From the NCBI GenBank assembly GCA_036675265.1, contig JAKFFJ010000058.1, forward strand, positions 1-64,000: 64,000 nucleotides of DNA. Direction: 5' to 3'. A program made the position numbers and the translations under genes. This document shows positions 1 through 6,710 of this stretch, in pieces. Numbering within the stretch: position 1 is the stretch's first letter; each line of letters starts with the position of its first letter. Under the pieces are notes generated by a model. It searched no databases. It was not told where the DNA came from and worked only from the letters and a program-made list of their open reading frames with translations. The stretch comes from CAMPJU01 sp036675265 (lineage in GTDB: Bacteria; Pseudomonadota; Gammaproteobacteria; Xanthomonadales; Xanthomonadaceae).

Positions 1-261
1 GCGCTGGTTCGTTGGGCGGATTCGCTCCTTACAATCCAGGAGTCAAACAAGCCCTTGGCCAAGAAGGTCGCAGATTCGATCTCAGCCACAGCTGATTTCT
101 CGACCCTAAAGCCAATCTTTACGCTCATCGGTAAAGAACTAACGCCTCGCGAGCTATCCGCGCTGTCAGATGCTTTGCTTTCTATCTATGGCTCGAACTT
201 GTCTGGCCTCGCCAACCAGGCCGCTACACCCCTGCGCCTGGCGCTCGGCAAGTCGGCCTGA
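1..261 (+). CDS. C-terminal part of an unrecognised protein (cut by window edge)
   Basis: The frame is open from the first base of the window to the TGA at 259-261, so this is the 3' end of a gene that begins upstream. About 86 residues are visible. The end is a mixed helical sequence with a segment rich in Leu, Ser and Ala (ELTPRELSALSDALLSIYG) and no membrane segment or cysteine. A TTG at 55 could be read as a start, but the open frame to the left makes an internal position more likely. I do not recognise the family. The bases here are less GC-rich than the rest of the window. Confidence 0.5.
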   Translation, partial: ALVRWADSLLTIQESNKPLAKKVADSISATADFSTLKPIFTLIGKELTPRELSALSDALLSIYGSNLSGLANQAATPLRLALGKSA

Positions 262-352
262 CAATGCGATCGAGCCAACCCTACTTCGCTCCACCAACCA
301 CATGGCAGGAAAAGCCCATCACTCGGGCCCTAGCTGCCAAAGGAGAGACCAC

Positions 353-619
353 GTGACCGCGAAGCTATTTCGAGTCTCGACTACTGCAATCGCTCTAGCC
401 TTCGCGACACCACTCGCCTACGCGGCTGACGTGTACAAGGTTTCAGCCCAGATCTTTCACGGGCGGAACGCTGTTGCCAACCCTGTGTTGCTGGTCAATG
501 AGAGTTCACATGCCTCAATCGCGATCTCCGGAGAAGATGGCTATGAGTTCGTGGTCGGACTTTCTACCCGATCCCGCTTTCACTCAAGCGTCAGGTGCGC
601 ATGGGAATTTCGTCGCTAA
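353..619 (+). CDS. Small secreted hypothetical protein, possibly truncated
   Basis: The GTG start at 353 follows AGGAGA (341-346) at normal spacing. The first 26 or so residues form a clear Sec signal peptide with a cleavage site after AYA, followed by a mature chain of about 62 residues. The mature part begins DVYKVSAQIFHGRNAVANP and reads like a short beta-rich periplasmic domain. After about residue 70 the composition changes to a basic, Ser/Arg-rich tail that looks out of frame, so the gene may be frameshifted or shortened. It overlaps the next gene by 19 bases. No function is assigned. Confidence 0.45.
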   Translation: MTAKLFRVSTTAIALAFATPLAYAADVYKVSAQIFHGRNAVANPVLLVNESSHASIAISGEDGYEFVVGLSTRSRFHSSVRCAWEFRR

Positions 620-984
620 GGAGATGGGCGAAGGAACTCAAGCGGCACACGCTTGTCGCCTACTTCGCGGCCCGCGACCCGCGCACTCCACGGCTCGCGC
701 GCTGGTTGGCGCTCCTGGTCGCGGCCTATGCCCTGAGCCCCATTGACCTCATTCCCGACTTCGTCCCCATCCTGGGCTACCTCGACGACCTGGTCATCGT
801 TCCGCTGGGCCTTGCCCTGGTCCTGCGCATGGTCCCCGACGAGGTCAAACGCTCCGCTCAAGAGCAAGCCTCGGCCTCTGCCGGCGGCCATGCCAGCCCC
901 GCCATGGTCGTGGCCATTGTGGCAATCTGGCTCCTCGTTGCAGGTGCGATCGGCTTCCGGGTATTCCAGTGGTGGCGCACCTGA
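601..984 (+). CDS. YkvA/DUF1232 family membrane protein
   Basis: The protein is 127 residues long. It carries the family signature near residues 40-63 (SPIDLIPDFVPILGYLDD) inside a hydrophobic stretch, and ends with a single transmembrane helix followed by FQWWRT. DUF1232 proteins are small inner-membrane proteins of unknown role, common in proteobacteria. I chose the ATG at 601. A GTG two codons upstream (595) is the alternative, and the ribosome-binding site is poor in either case. The start lies inside the 3' end of the preceding secreted ORF. Confidence 0.85.
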   Translation: MGISSLRRWAKELKRHTLVAYFAARDPRTPRLARWLALLVAAYALSPIDLIPDFVPILGYLDDLVIVPLGLALVLRMVPDEVKRSAQEQASASAGGHASPAMVVAIVAIWLLVAGAIGFRVFQWWRT

Positions 985-1041
985 CAATTAGTGCAAAAGG
1001 ATGCCGCGTCTCGGCACCCCTCGACCCAGGCGCCAGGTCCC

Positions 1042-1494
1042 ATGGACAGCGACACCGCAATCCTGATCGAGCACTTTGGCGACCTGCCGGCCGCTCCGCC
1101 GATGTCCCTGCGGGCCGGGAGCGCACTGGACAGTTACGAAGTACCGCCCCTTTTCGACCCGGCGCTGGATCACGTGACGCCTGAATACCTCGAGGCGCAT
1201 TTCTGGGGCATCCCGCACCTGGATCACCAGTCCTGGCGCTTCTATCTTCCTCGTTTGCTTGGCCACGCCCTGCGGAACATCGCCAACCCGGCGTCCAATG
1301 CTACGGACGCTTTCTTGTTCTCGCTCCGGCCACCCGATCGTGATCCGCCTCGCTTCGGTTCCCTGTCGGGTCCGGAAGAGCAAGCCGTCGTCGCCGTGCT
1401 CGACAGGCTGGCCTTCGCGGAGGACTCCGTATGGCGAGAGCCGGCTATGATCGCGCTTGAGGAGTACTGGGCGCCCGGAGCCACATACCGGTGA
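1042..1494 (+). CDS. DUF6714-like hypothetical protein
   Basis: This is a soluble, acidic protein of 150 residues counted from the ATG at 1042; an in-frame GTG at 991 would add 17 residues. It contains a central run FDPALDHVTPEYLEAHFWGI and a following aromatic stretch (DHQSWRFYLPRLLGHAL), which I associate from memory with the DUF6714 family. It has no signal peptide, membrane helix or metal motif. The role is unknown. It lies between two small membrane-protein genes on the same strand. Confidence 0.6.
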   Translation: MDSDTAILIEHFGDLPAAPPMSLRAGSALDSYEVPPLFDPALDHVTPEYLEAHFWGIPHLDHQSWRFYLPRLLGHALRNIANPASNATDAFLFSLRPPDRDPPRFGSLSGPEEQAVVAVLDRLAFAEDSVWREPAMIALEEYWAPGATYR

Positions 1495-1547
1495 ACCGGC
1501 TGGCACCGTCAGCGTGAGGTCTGACAAGCACGCCTGGAGAACACGAC

Positions 1548-1901
1548 ATGGGCTGGCTGATCACAAAATACCTGCTTACTGCGGCTGTCGTGGTCCTGGT
1601 ATCGGAGGCGGCAAAGCGCAGCGACAAGCTCGGTGCTTTCATTGCCGCGCTCCCGCTGGTGACGCTTCTCGTGCTCATCTGGCTTTACGTCGAGAAGCAG
1701 CCACAAGCGAAGATTTCCAACCACGCCTGGTACACGTTCTGGTACGTCGTTCCGACACTGCCAATGTTCCTGGCGTTCCCGCTGCTGCTGCCTCGCCTGG
1801 GATTCTGGCCCACCATGCTCGCAAGCGCTGGAATCACCGTTGTCTGTTTCGGGCTTTTCGCGCTGCTGGTGCGCGAGTTCGGCATTCACTTGCTGCCGTG
1901 A
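1548..1901 (+). CDS. DUF3147 (GlpM-like) membrane protein
   Basis: The product is a 117-residue protein that is almost entirely hydrophobic, with four predicted membrane helices. The N-terminal MGWLITKYLLTAAVVVLVSE and the KRSDKLGAFIAALPLVTLL segment are typical of DUF3147, a small inner-membrane family related to GlpM. The family has no established enzymatic role. The ATG at 1548 follows GGAGAA at about 1532. It starts 53 bases after the preceding gene. Confidence 0.8.
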   Translation: MGWLITKYLLTAAVVVLVSEAAKRSDKLGAFIAALPLVTLLVLIWLYVEKQPQAKISNHAWYTFWYVVPTLPMFLAFPLLLPRLGFWPTMLASAGITVVCFGLFALLVREFGIHLLP

Positions 1902-1935
1902 GCGGGCCTGCCTCGTGACACGGTTTTCGAGTGGA

Positions 1936-2199
1936 ATGCGGGCACTGATCCTGGCGCTGGCTTCGTCCGCTGCAGGGCTCGGATACTTCGTTTACCTCAG
2001 GACGGACGCGTTCCCTCCGGGCATCGTGCGGCTCGTGCCCATCGCATGGCTGGCCGGAACCGTGGCTGCCGCGATCCTCGCGGCCGGCGCAGTGCGTGCC
2101 GGGCATCAACGATGGCCAGCGGGCCTTGCCCTGGCTTTGAGCATTCCAAGTGCGGCATTGGCAGTCGTGTTCAGTCTCGCCGCGCTCATGGGGGACTAG
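1936..2199 (+). CDS. Small membrane protein, unknown
   Basis: This 87-residue ORF encodes an N-terminal helix (residues 3-20), a second around 32-53 and a third near the C-terminus, with few charged residues between them. I do not recognise the family. The ATG at 1936 lies 35 bases after the DUF3147 stop and there is no convincing Shine-Dalgarno sequence. It is probably transcribed with its upstream neighbour. GC-rich third positions match the surrounding genes and support it as coding. Confidence 0.5.
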   Translation: MRALILALASSAAGLGYFVYLRTDAFPPGIVRLVPIAWLAGTVAAAILAAGAVRAGHQRWPAGLALALSIPSAALAVVFSLAALMGD

Positions 2200-2309
2200 T
2201 GAAGCCTGGATCCCGGTATTGGTTCGAAAGGAGCACTGCACTTGAAGAATCCTGCCGCCGCGGCATTCATGGCAAAGTCGCTTCGAGCCTGACTCCAGGA
2301 GACGCCACC

Positions 2310-2702
2310 ATGTCCCGTTCCCGCCTTGCCGCAGCCGTCCTCACCATGACCGCGATCGCCCTGGCCGCGGGCGTGCTCCTGCCCGACCTCGGCCAGTCGG
2401 CCGCATGGTCGTTGGCGGAATCGGTGCTCGTGTTCTTCCTGGCGGCCACCGCGGGGGCATGGCTCGCGCGCGACCGCTTCGTCGTGCCGGCGCTGGCCGT
2501 CTGGGCCCTCATCTGGACGGTGGTGGCATGGATGCTGTACCTGGTTGCGGCACCGGTGCACCAGGCCCCGATCGGCGCGATCCTCCAGTACAACTGGCTG
2601 GCCATCGTGCTCTCGGGAGCGGCCACCGTCGCCGGCGCCCTGTGCGGCCGCGTGCTTGCTGGCCGCCAGGGCGGCCCCCTGGTCGCCCGCCACACCGGAT
2701 GA
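2310..2702 (+). CDS. Four-helix membrane protein, unknown
   Basis: The protein has 130 residues with four predicted transmembrane helices, at about residues 8-26, 33-52, 59-84 and 96-120. The ATG at 2310 is preceded by AGGAGA (2297-2302) at good spacing, which fixes the start. The stop overlaps the ATG of the next gene (ATGA at 2699-2702), so the two are translationally coupled. I cannot place it in a named family. Confidence 0.65.
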   Translation: MSRSRLAAAVLTMTAIALAAGVLLPDLGQSAAWSLAESVLVFFLAATAGAWLARDRFVVPALAVWALIWTVVAWMLYLVAAPVHQAPIGAILQYNWLAIVLSGAATVAGALCGRVLAGRQGGPLVARHTG

Positions 2703-3169
2703 GGCCACTCCTCCCCTTGCTGGCCGCCGGTGTCCTGCTGGCGGCGGTCGCGGCCTTCTGGGGCGGCACCGGGACCCCGCCGGGGCAGGCCCCTGCCGCG
2801 ACGACGCAGGACCACGACGCCGCCCCCTCGGCAGGCAGCGACGCCCTCCTGGCCGACGCCTTCGAACAGGAACGCCGCGGCTTGCAGGTCGAGGGCAGCG
2901 GCCGGGTCGTGCGCCTGCTGCCCGACGACAACAACGGCAGCCGGCACCAGCGCTTCATCCTGCGCCTGGACTCGGGGCAGACGCTGCTGGTGGCGCACAA
3001 CATCGACCGGGCCCCGCGCATCGCCGGGCTGGACGAGGACGACACGGTCGCCTTCTTCGGCGAGTACGAGTGGAGCGGCCAGGGGGGCGTCATCCACTGG
3101 ACCCACCACGACCCGGACGGCAGCCACGTGGCCGGCTGGCTCCGGCACGAGGGCGCGACCTACCAGTAG
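2699..3169 (+). CDS. DUF3465 family exported protein
   Basis: This 156-residue protein has an N-terminal signal or anchor helix (residues 4-22), a low-complexity linker, and then a compact domain from about residue 50. Within it are GRVVRLLPDDNNGSRHQRF, a stretch ending AHNIDRAPRI, and a C-terminal WTHHDPDGSHVAGWLRH. These are features of DUF3465, a small OB-like periplasmic domain of unknown role. It overlaps the preceding membrane gene by 4 bases and ends 20 bases from the convergent lolD. Confidence 0.8.
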   Translation: MRPLLPLLAAGVLLAAVAAFWGGTGTPPGQAPAATTQDHDAAPSAGSDALLADAFEQERRGLQVEGSGRVVRLLPDDNNGSRHQRFILRLDSGQTLLVAHNIDRAPRIAGLDEDDTVAFFGEYEWSGQGGVIHWTHHDPDGSHVAGWLRHEGATYQ

Positions 3170-3188
3170 CCCGCGGTAGCCCGCGGAC

Positions 3189-3908
3189 TCAGGCGTCGGC
3201 GGGCGCCAGCTCGCGCAGCTTGCCTTCGTGCAGTTCCAGCACCCGGTCGAGCCGGCGCGCCAGGCCGCGGTCGTGGGTCACCAGCACGAGGCTGGTGCGG
3301 TGCGCGCGGTTGAGCTCGAGCATCTGCGCGAACACGCCCGCGGCGGTCTTCTCGTCCAGGTTTCCGGTGGGTTCGTCGCCGAGGACGCACGCGGGCCGGT
3401 TGACCAGCGCACGCGCGACGGCCGCCCGCTGGCGCTCGCCGCCGGACAGCTCGCCGGGCTTGTGCTCCAGGCGATGTCCCAGCCCGACGGATTCCAGCAG
3501 TTCCTTCGCGCGCGCGGTCGCGTCGGGGATCGAAGCGCCACCCAGCAGTACCGGCAGCATCACGTTCTCCAGCGCGGTGAACTCGGGCAACAGGTGGTGG
3601 AACTGGTACACGAAGCCGAGCGCCTTGTTGCGCAACTGGCCGCGCGCGGCGTCCGACAGCGCGCTCATCTTCTGGCCGGCGACGTACACTTCGCCCGCCG
3701 TGGGCGTGTCCAGTCCGCCGAGCAGGTGCAGCAGCGTGCTCTTGCCTGCGCCCGACGCGCCGAGCACCGCCACGGTCTCGCCGGCATGCACCTCGATGTC
3801 CAGGCCGTCGAACACGGGCGTGCGCAGCTTGCCCTCGGCATAGGTCTTGCCGAGTCCCTCGGCGCGGATGACGGCGATGCGGCTGTCATCGGATTGCTGG
3901 TCACTCAT
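3189..3908 (-). CDS. lolD: Lipoprotein-releasing system ATPase LolD
   Basis: LolD is the cytoplasmic ATPase of the Lol ABC transporter, which extracts outer-membrane lipoproteins from the inner membrane and hands them to LolA. The 239-residue protein shows Walker A GASGAGKS (residues 50-57), the Q-loop, the signature LSGGERQ, Walker B CVLGDEPTG and the switch His in LVTHD. The Lol/MacB-type sequence VYQFHHLLPEFTALENV is also present. Its start overlaps the stop of the permease gene by 8 bases, so the two are co-translated. Confidence 0.95.
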   Translation of the reverse strand: MSDQQSDDSRIAVIRAEGLGKTYAEGKLRTPVFDGLDIEVHAGETVAVLGASGAGKSTLLHLLGGLDTPTAGEVYVAGQKMSALSDAARGQLRNKALGFVYQFHHLLPEFTALENVMLPVLLGGASIPDATARAKELLESVGLGHRLEHKPGELSGGERQRAAVARALVNRPACVLGDEPTGNLDEKTAAGVFAQMLELNRAHRTSLVLVTHDRGLARRLDRVLELHEGKLRELAPADA

Positions 3909-5145
3909 AGCGCAGCGCCTCCGCCGGTGCCGTGCGCGCCGCGCGCCAGGCCGGGTACAGGGTGGCGACGAAGGCCATGCCCAGGGCGATGACGGTGATC
4001 GCGACGATGTCGTCCACCCGCAGTTCGGTCGGCAGGCCCGTCACGTAGTAGACGTCCTCCGGCATCAGCACGACGCCGAACAGCCGTTCGATGCCGCGCA
4101 GGATGTGCTCCAGGTTGAGCGTCAGCAGGATGCCGCCGACGACGCCGCTGACCGTGCCGATCACGCCGATCAGCGTGCCCTGCACCATGAACACCTGCAT
4201 CACCGCACGCGGGGTCAGGCCCAGGGTGCGCAGGATCGCGATGTCGGCCTGCTTGTCGGTCACCAGCATCACCTGCGAGGACACCAGGTTGAACGCGCCC
4301 ATGGCGATGATCAGCGACAGCAGGATCGCCATCATGGTCTTCTCCAGGCGCAGGGCGCGGAACATGTTCGCGTTCTCCTGCTGCCAGTCGCTGACGCGGT
4401 ACGGGCCGCCCAGGTCGAGCGCGAGTTCTCGCGCGACCTCCCAGGCCAGGTCCATGTCGTGCAGCCGCAGGCGCACGCCGGTCACGCCGTCGCCCATCCG
4501 CAGCAACCGTTGCGCATCCTCCATGTGGACGACGGCCAGGCCGCGGTCGAATTCCTGGTAGCCGGCCTCGAACATCCCGGACACGGTGAAGCGCTTGAGT
4601 TGCGGCACGGCGCCCAGCGGGGTGCTGCGGTATTCGGGGACGTAGAGGATCACGTCGTCGCCGAGGCCGACGCCGAGCCAGATCGCCAGCTCCTTGCCGA
4701 GGACGATGTTGAACGCGCCGGGCTGCAGGGCGTCGATGTCGCCTTCGACCATGCGCTCGCCCAGCACGGACACCGTGGCCTCGGCGTCGGGCAGGATGCC
4801 GCGGATCATCGCCGGCTGGTTGCGCGCTCCGTTGAGCAGGCCCTGGAGTTCGACGTACGGCGCGGCGCCGGCCACGCGCGGGTCCTCGCGGGACACGCGG
4901 ACCGCGCGCTTCCAGTCGGGGATCGCCTCGCCGGCCCCGCTGATGGTGGCGTGCGAAGCCATCTGCAGCAGGCGGTCGCGGATCTCGGTCTGGAAGCCGG
5001 TCATCACCGCCAGCGTGGTGATCAGCGCGGCAACGCCGATCGCGATGCCGAGGATCGAGGCCAGGGAGATGAAGGAGATGAAGCCGTTGCGGCGCTTGGC
5101 GCGCAGGTAGCGCAGGCCGATCGCGACTGGAATGGGCTTGAACAT
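3901..5145 (-). CDS. lolC: Lipoprotein-releasing permease LolC/LolE (LolF-type)
   Basis: This is the membrane subunit of the Lol transporter, 414 residues long. It has an N-terminal cytoplasmic segment (AIGLRYLRAKRRNGFISFIS), one membrane helix at about 25-50, a large periplasmic domain (about 55-270) and three C-terminal helices, as in the FtsX/MacB fold. Only one permease gene accompanies lolD. Enterobacteria have a lolCDE trio, so this may be a homodimeric LolF-type permease, or the partner may lie elsewhere. Strand and spacing suggest it is expressed with the sdhE-ygfX tail upstream. Confidence 0.9.
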   Translation of the reverse strand: MFKPIPVAIGLRYLRAKRRNGFISFISLASILGIAIGVAALITTLAVMTGFQTEIRDRLLQMASHATISGAGEAIPDWKRAVRVSREDPRVAGAAPYVELQGLLNGARNQPAMIRGILPDAEATVSVLGERMVEGDIDALQPGAFNIVLGKELAIWLGVGLGDDVILYVPEYRSTPLGAVPQLKRFTVSGMFEAGYQEFDRGLAVVHMEDAQRLLRMGDGVTGVRLRLHDMDLAWEVARELALDLGGPYRVSDWQQENANMFRALRLEKTMMAILLSLIIAMGAFNLVSSQVMLVTDKQADIAILRTLGLTPRAVMQVFMVQGTLIGVIGTVSGVVGGILLTLNLEHILRGIERLFGVVLMPEDVYYVTGLPTELRVDDIVAITVIALGMAFVATLYPAWRAARTAPAEALRYE

Positions 5146-5169
5146 GGGCTCGCCAGTGATGCCAGCGGC

Positions 5170-5589
5170 CTATGGTGCCACCGATCCTCCGTCCGGCGCA
5201 GTGGCGGGGCCGCCGAAGGCAAGCCTGAGTTCACGGCGCGCGTCCGGCGGCAGGGTGTCGGGCCACCAGGACAAGGCGCGCAGGCGCCGGCCCTCGCGCC
5301 ATTGCAGGAAGGCGAGCGGGCCGCGCCACTGGAGGCGTGCGTGGGCCAGGCGGCCACCGTCGAGGGCCGGTGGCGCGTCGGGTGGGAAGGTCACGGTCAC
5401 CGCGGGCCGGGCGGCCTCGCGGCATGCGGCGCGCCAGGCAAGGGCCATGGCGACGACGGCCCCGGGCCACGCGATCGCGGCGGGAAGGTCGGAGGCGAGC
5501 AACGACACCGCCCCGAGTGGGCCGAAGCACCACAGCGTGCCGACCACCCACATGGATGGCCGCCACGCCACCGCTGTGGGTGCCGCCAT
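5170..5589 (-). CDS. YgfX-like (CptA) membrane protein
   Basis: From the ATG at 5589 the product has 139 residues: two close hydrophobic segments near the N-terminus (about 12-55) and a soluble part containing LQWRGPLAFLQWREG and LSWWPDTLPPDARRELRLA. The WPDTL motif and the position right after sdhE are those of YgfX, a small inner-membrane partner of SdhE (YgfY) studied as the CptA toxin in E. coli. The proposed start codon lies inside a REP palindrome (5575-5626), so the true start could be the later ATG at 5553. Confidence 0.7.
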   Translation of the reverse strand: MAAPTAVAWRPSMWVVGTLWCFGPLGAVSLLASDLPAAIAWPGAVVAMALAWRAACREAARPAVTVTFPPDAPPALDGGRLAHARLQWRGPLAFLQWREGRRLRALSWWPDTLPPDARRELRLAFGGPATAPDGGSVAP

Positions 5590-5626
5590 GGCGGCGAACG
5601 CTTCGCCGGCGTGCCGGCTTCCACAG
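5575..5626. repeat. REP-like double palindrome (family A)
   Basis: Two palindromic cores, GCCGCCATGGCGGC and GCCGGCGTGCCGGC, are joined by a short CGAACGCTTC linker and flanked by TGTGGG and CCACAG. Sister copies occur at 16194, 17324 and 43012, and half-copies at 10406, 15235, 37639 and 60867. It sits just downstream of the sdhE stop and covers the ATG proposed for ygfX. Confidence 0.85.
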
Positions 5627-5629
5627 GGA

Positions 5630-5884
5630 TCAGTCGTCAGGCAGGGCGCGGATCCGCTGGACGAGGGCGTCGAGCTCGGCGTCGTCGGCATGTTCGAATC
5701 CCATGAACCAGCGCCAGAGCCTATCGTCCTCGCAATCCAGCAGGCGTCGGAACGTGGCGCGTTCGGATTCGGGGGATTGCGCCCATCGCCGGTCCAGGAA
5801 GCGCGTCAACAGCTGGTCGAGCTCGCGCATGCCGCGGCGCGCGCGCCAGCGGAGCTTCCGCAGTTCGGCGTCGCCTTCGCTCAA
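5630..5884 (-). CDS. sdhE: FAD assembly factor SdhE
   Basis: SdhE helps attach FAD covalently to SdhA. The 84-residue protein carries the family signature KLRWRARRGMRELDQLL at the N-terminus, followed by FLDRRW and a C-terminal LWRWFMG segment. The gene most likely starts with TTG at 5884, overlapping the sdhB stop (TTGA), because no ATG/GTG in this frame lies upstream without running far into sdhB. The position directly after sdhB fits the assembly role. Confidence 0.9.
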   Translation of the reverse strand: MSEGDAELRKLRWRARRGMRELDQLLTRFLDRRWAQSPESERATFRRLLDCEDDRLWRWFMGFEHADDAELDALVQRIRALPDD

Positions 5885-6669
5885 CCGTGGCGGGCCAGCA
5901 TCAACTGCTTGATCTCGGCGATCGCCTTCGCGGGGTTCAACCCCTTCGGGCAGGTGCGCGTGCAGTTCATGATGGTGTGGCAGCGGTAGAGCTTGAACGG
6001 GTCCTCGAGGTCGTCCAGGCGGGCGCCGGTGTCCTCGTCGCGGCTGTCCATGATCCAGCGGTGCGCCTGCAGCAGGATCGCCGGGCCCAGGTAACGCTCG
6101 CCGTTCCACCAGTAGCTGGGGCATGCGGTCGAGCAGCACGCGCACAGGATGCATTCGTACAGGCCGTCGAGCTTGGCGCGGTCTTCCTTCGACTGCAGGC
6201 GCTCGCGGTCCGGCGGCGGCGCGGACTGGGTGCGGATCCACGGCTTGATCGACGCGTACTGCGCGTAGAAATGCGTCATGTCCGGCACGAGGTCCTTGAC
6301 CACCGGCATGTGCGGCAACGGGTAGATCGGCAACTCGCCCTTGCCGCCGCAGTCCTCGATCGCGCGCGTGCACGCCAGCGTATTGGTGCCGTCGATGTTC
6401 ATCGCGCACGAGCCGCAGATGCCCTCGCGGCAGGAGCGGCGGAAGGTCAGCGTCGGGTCGATCTCGTTCTTGATCTTGATCAGCGCGTCCAGGACCATCG
6501 GCCCGCACGCGTCCAGGTCGACCTCGTACGTGTCCACGCGCGGGTTCAGGCCGTCGTCCGGGTTCCAGCGGTAGACCTTGAACGGGCGCACGCGCTTCGC
6601 GTCCGGAGGCGCCGGGAAATGCCTGCCCTTCTGGACCCTGGAGTTCTTCGGAAGGCTGAATTCGGCCAT
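5881..6669 (-). CDS. sdhB: Succinate dehydrogenase iron-sulfur subunit SdhB
   Basis: SdhB carries electrons from FADH2 to quinone in respiratory complex II. The 262-residue chain has the plant-type [2Fe-2S] motif CREGICGSCAMN with a distal Cys, the [4Fe-4S] motif CILCACCSTACP and the [3Fe-4S] motif CHTIMNCTRTCPKG, in that order. The start at 6669 lies 41 bases after the sdhA stop, and that gap holds a REP hairpin. It belongs to the sdhC-D-A-B-E run on the minus strand. Confidence 0.97.
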   Translation of the reverse strand: MAEFSLPKNSRVQKGRHFPAPPDAKRVRPFKVYRWNPDDGLNPRVDTYEVDLDACGPMVLDALIKIKNEIDPTLTFRRSCREGICGSCAMNIDGTNTLACTRAIEDCGGKGELPIYPLPHMPVVKDLVPDMTHFYAQYASIKPWIRTQSAPPPDRERLQSKEDRAKLDGLYECILCACCSTACPSYWWNGERYLGPAILLQAHRWIMDSRDEDTGARLDDLEDPFKLYRCHTIMNCTRTCPKGLNPAKAIAEIKQLMLARHG

Positions 6670-6687
6670 CTATTGCACCCGCGTTCG

Positions 6688-6709
6688 GTAGGAGCGGCGT
6701 GAGCCGCGA
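6688..6709. repeat. GTAG-type REP hairpin between sdhA and sdhB
   Basis: The 22-nt unit begins with GTAG and folds through GAGCGGC / GAGCCGC-type arms. The same unit occurs in reverse orientation at 30535-30556. This arrangement resembles the GTAG REPs (SMAG elements) known from Stenotrophomonas. Here it fills most of the 41-base gap between sdhA and sdhB. Confidence 0.85.
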
Positions 6710-6710
6710 T

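Noticed and set aside
2242..2292. Tiny ORF with AAAGGAG and a TTG start before the gene at 2310
   Set aside because: It has only 16 codons, Ala-rich, and no recognised homologue; too short to support on its own.
3847..5706. About 620-codon plus-strand frame opposite the Lol permease
   Set aside because: It has no recognisable domain or ribosome-binding site and is fully overlapped by lolC and ygfX.
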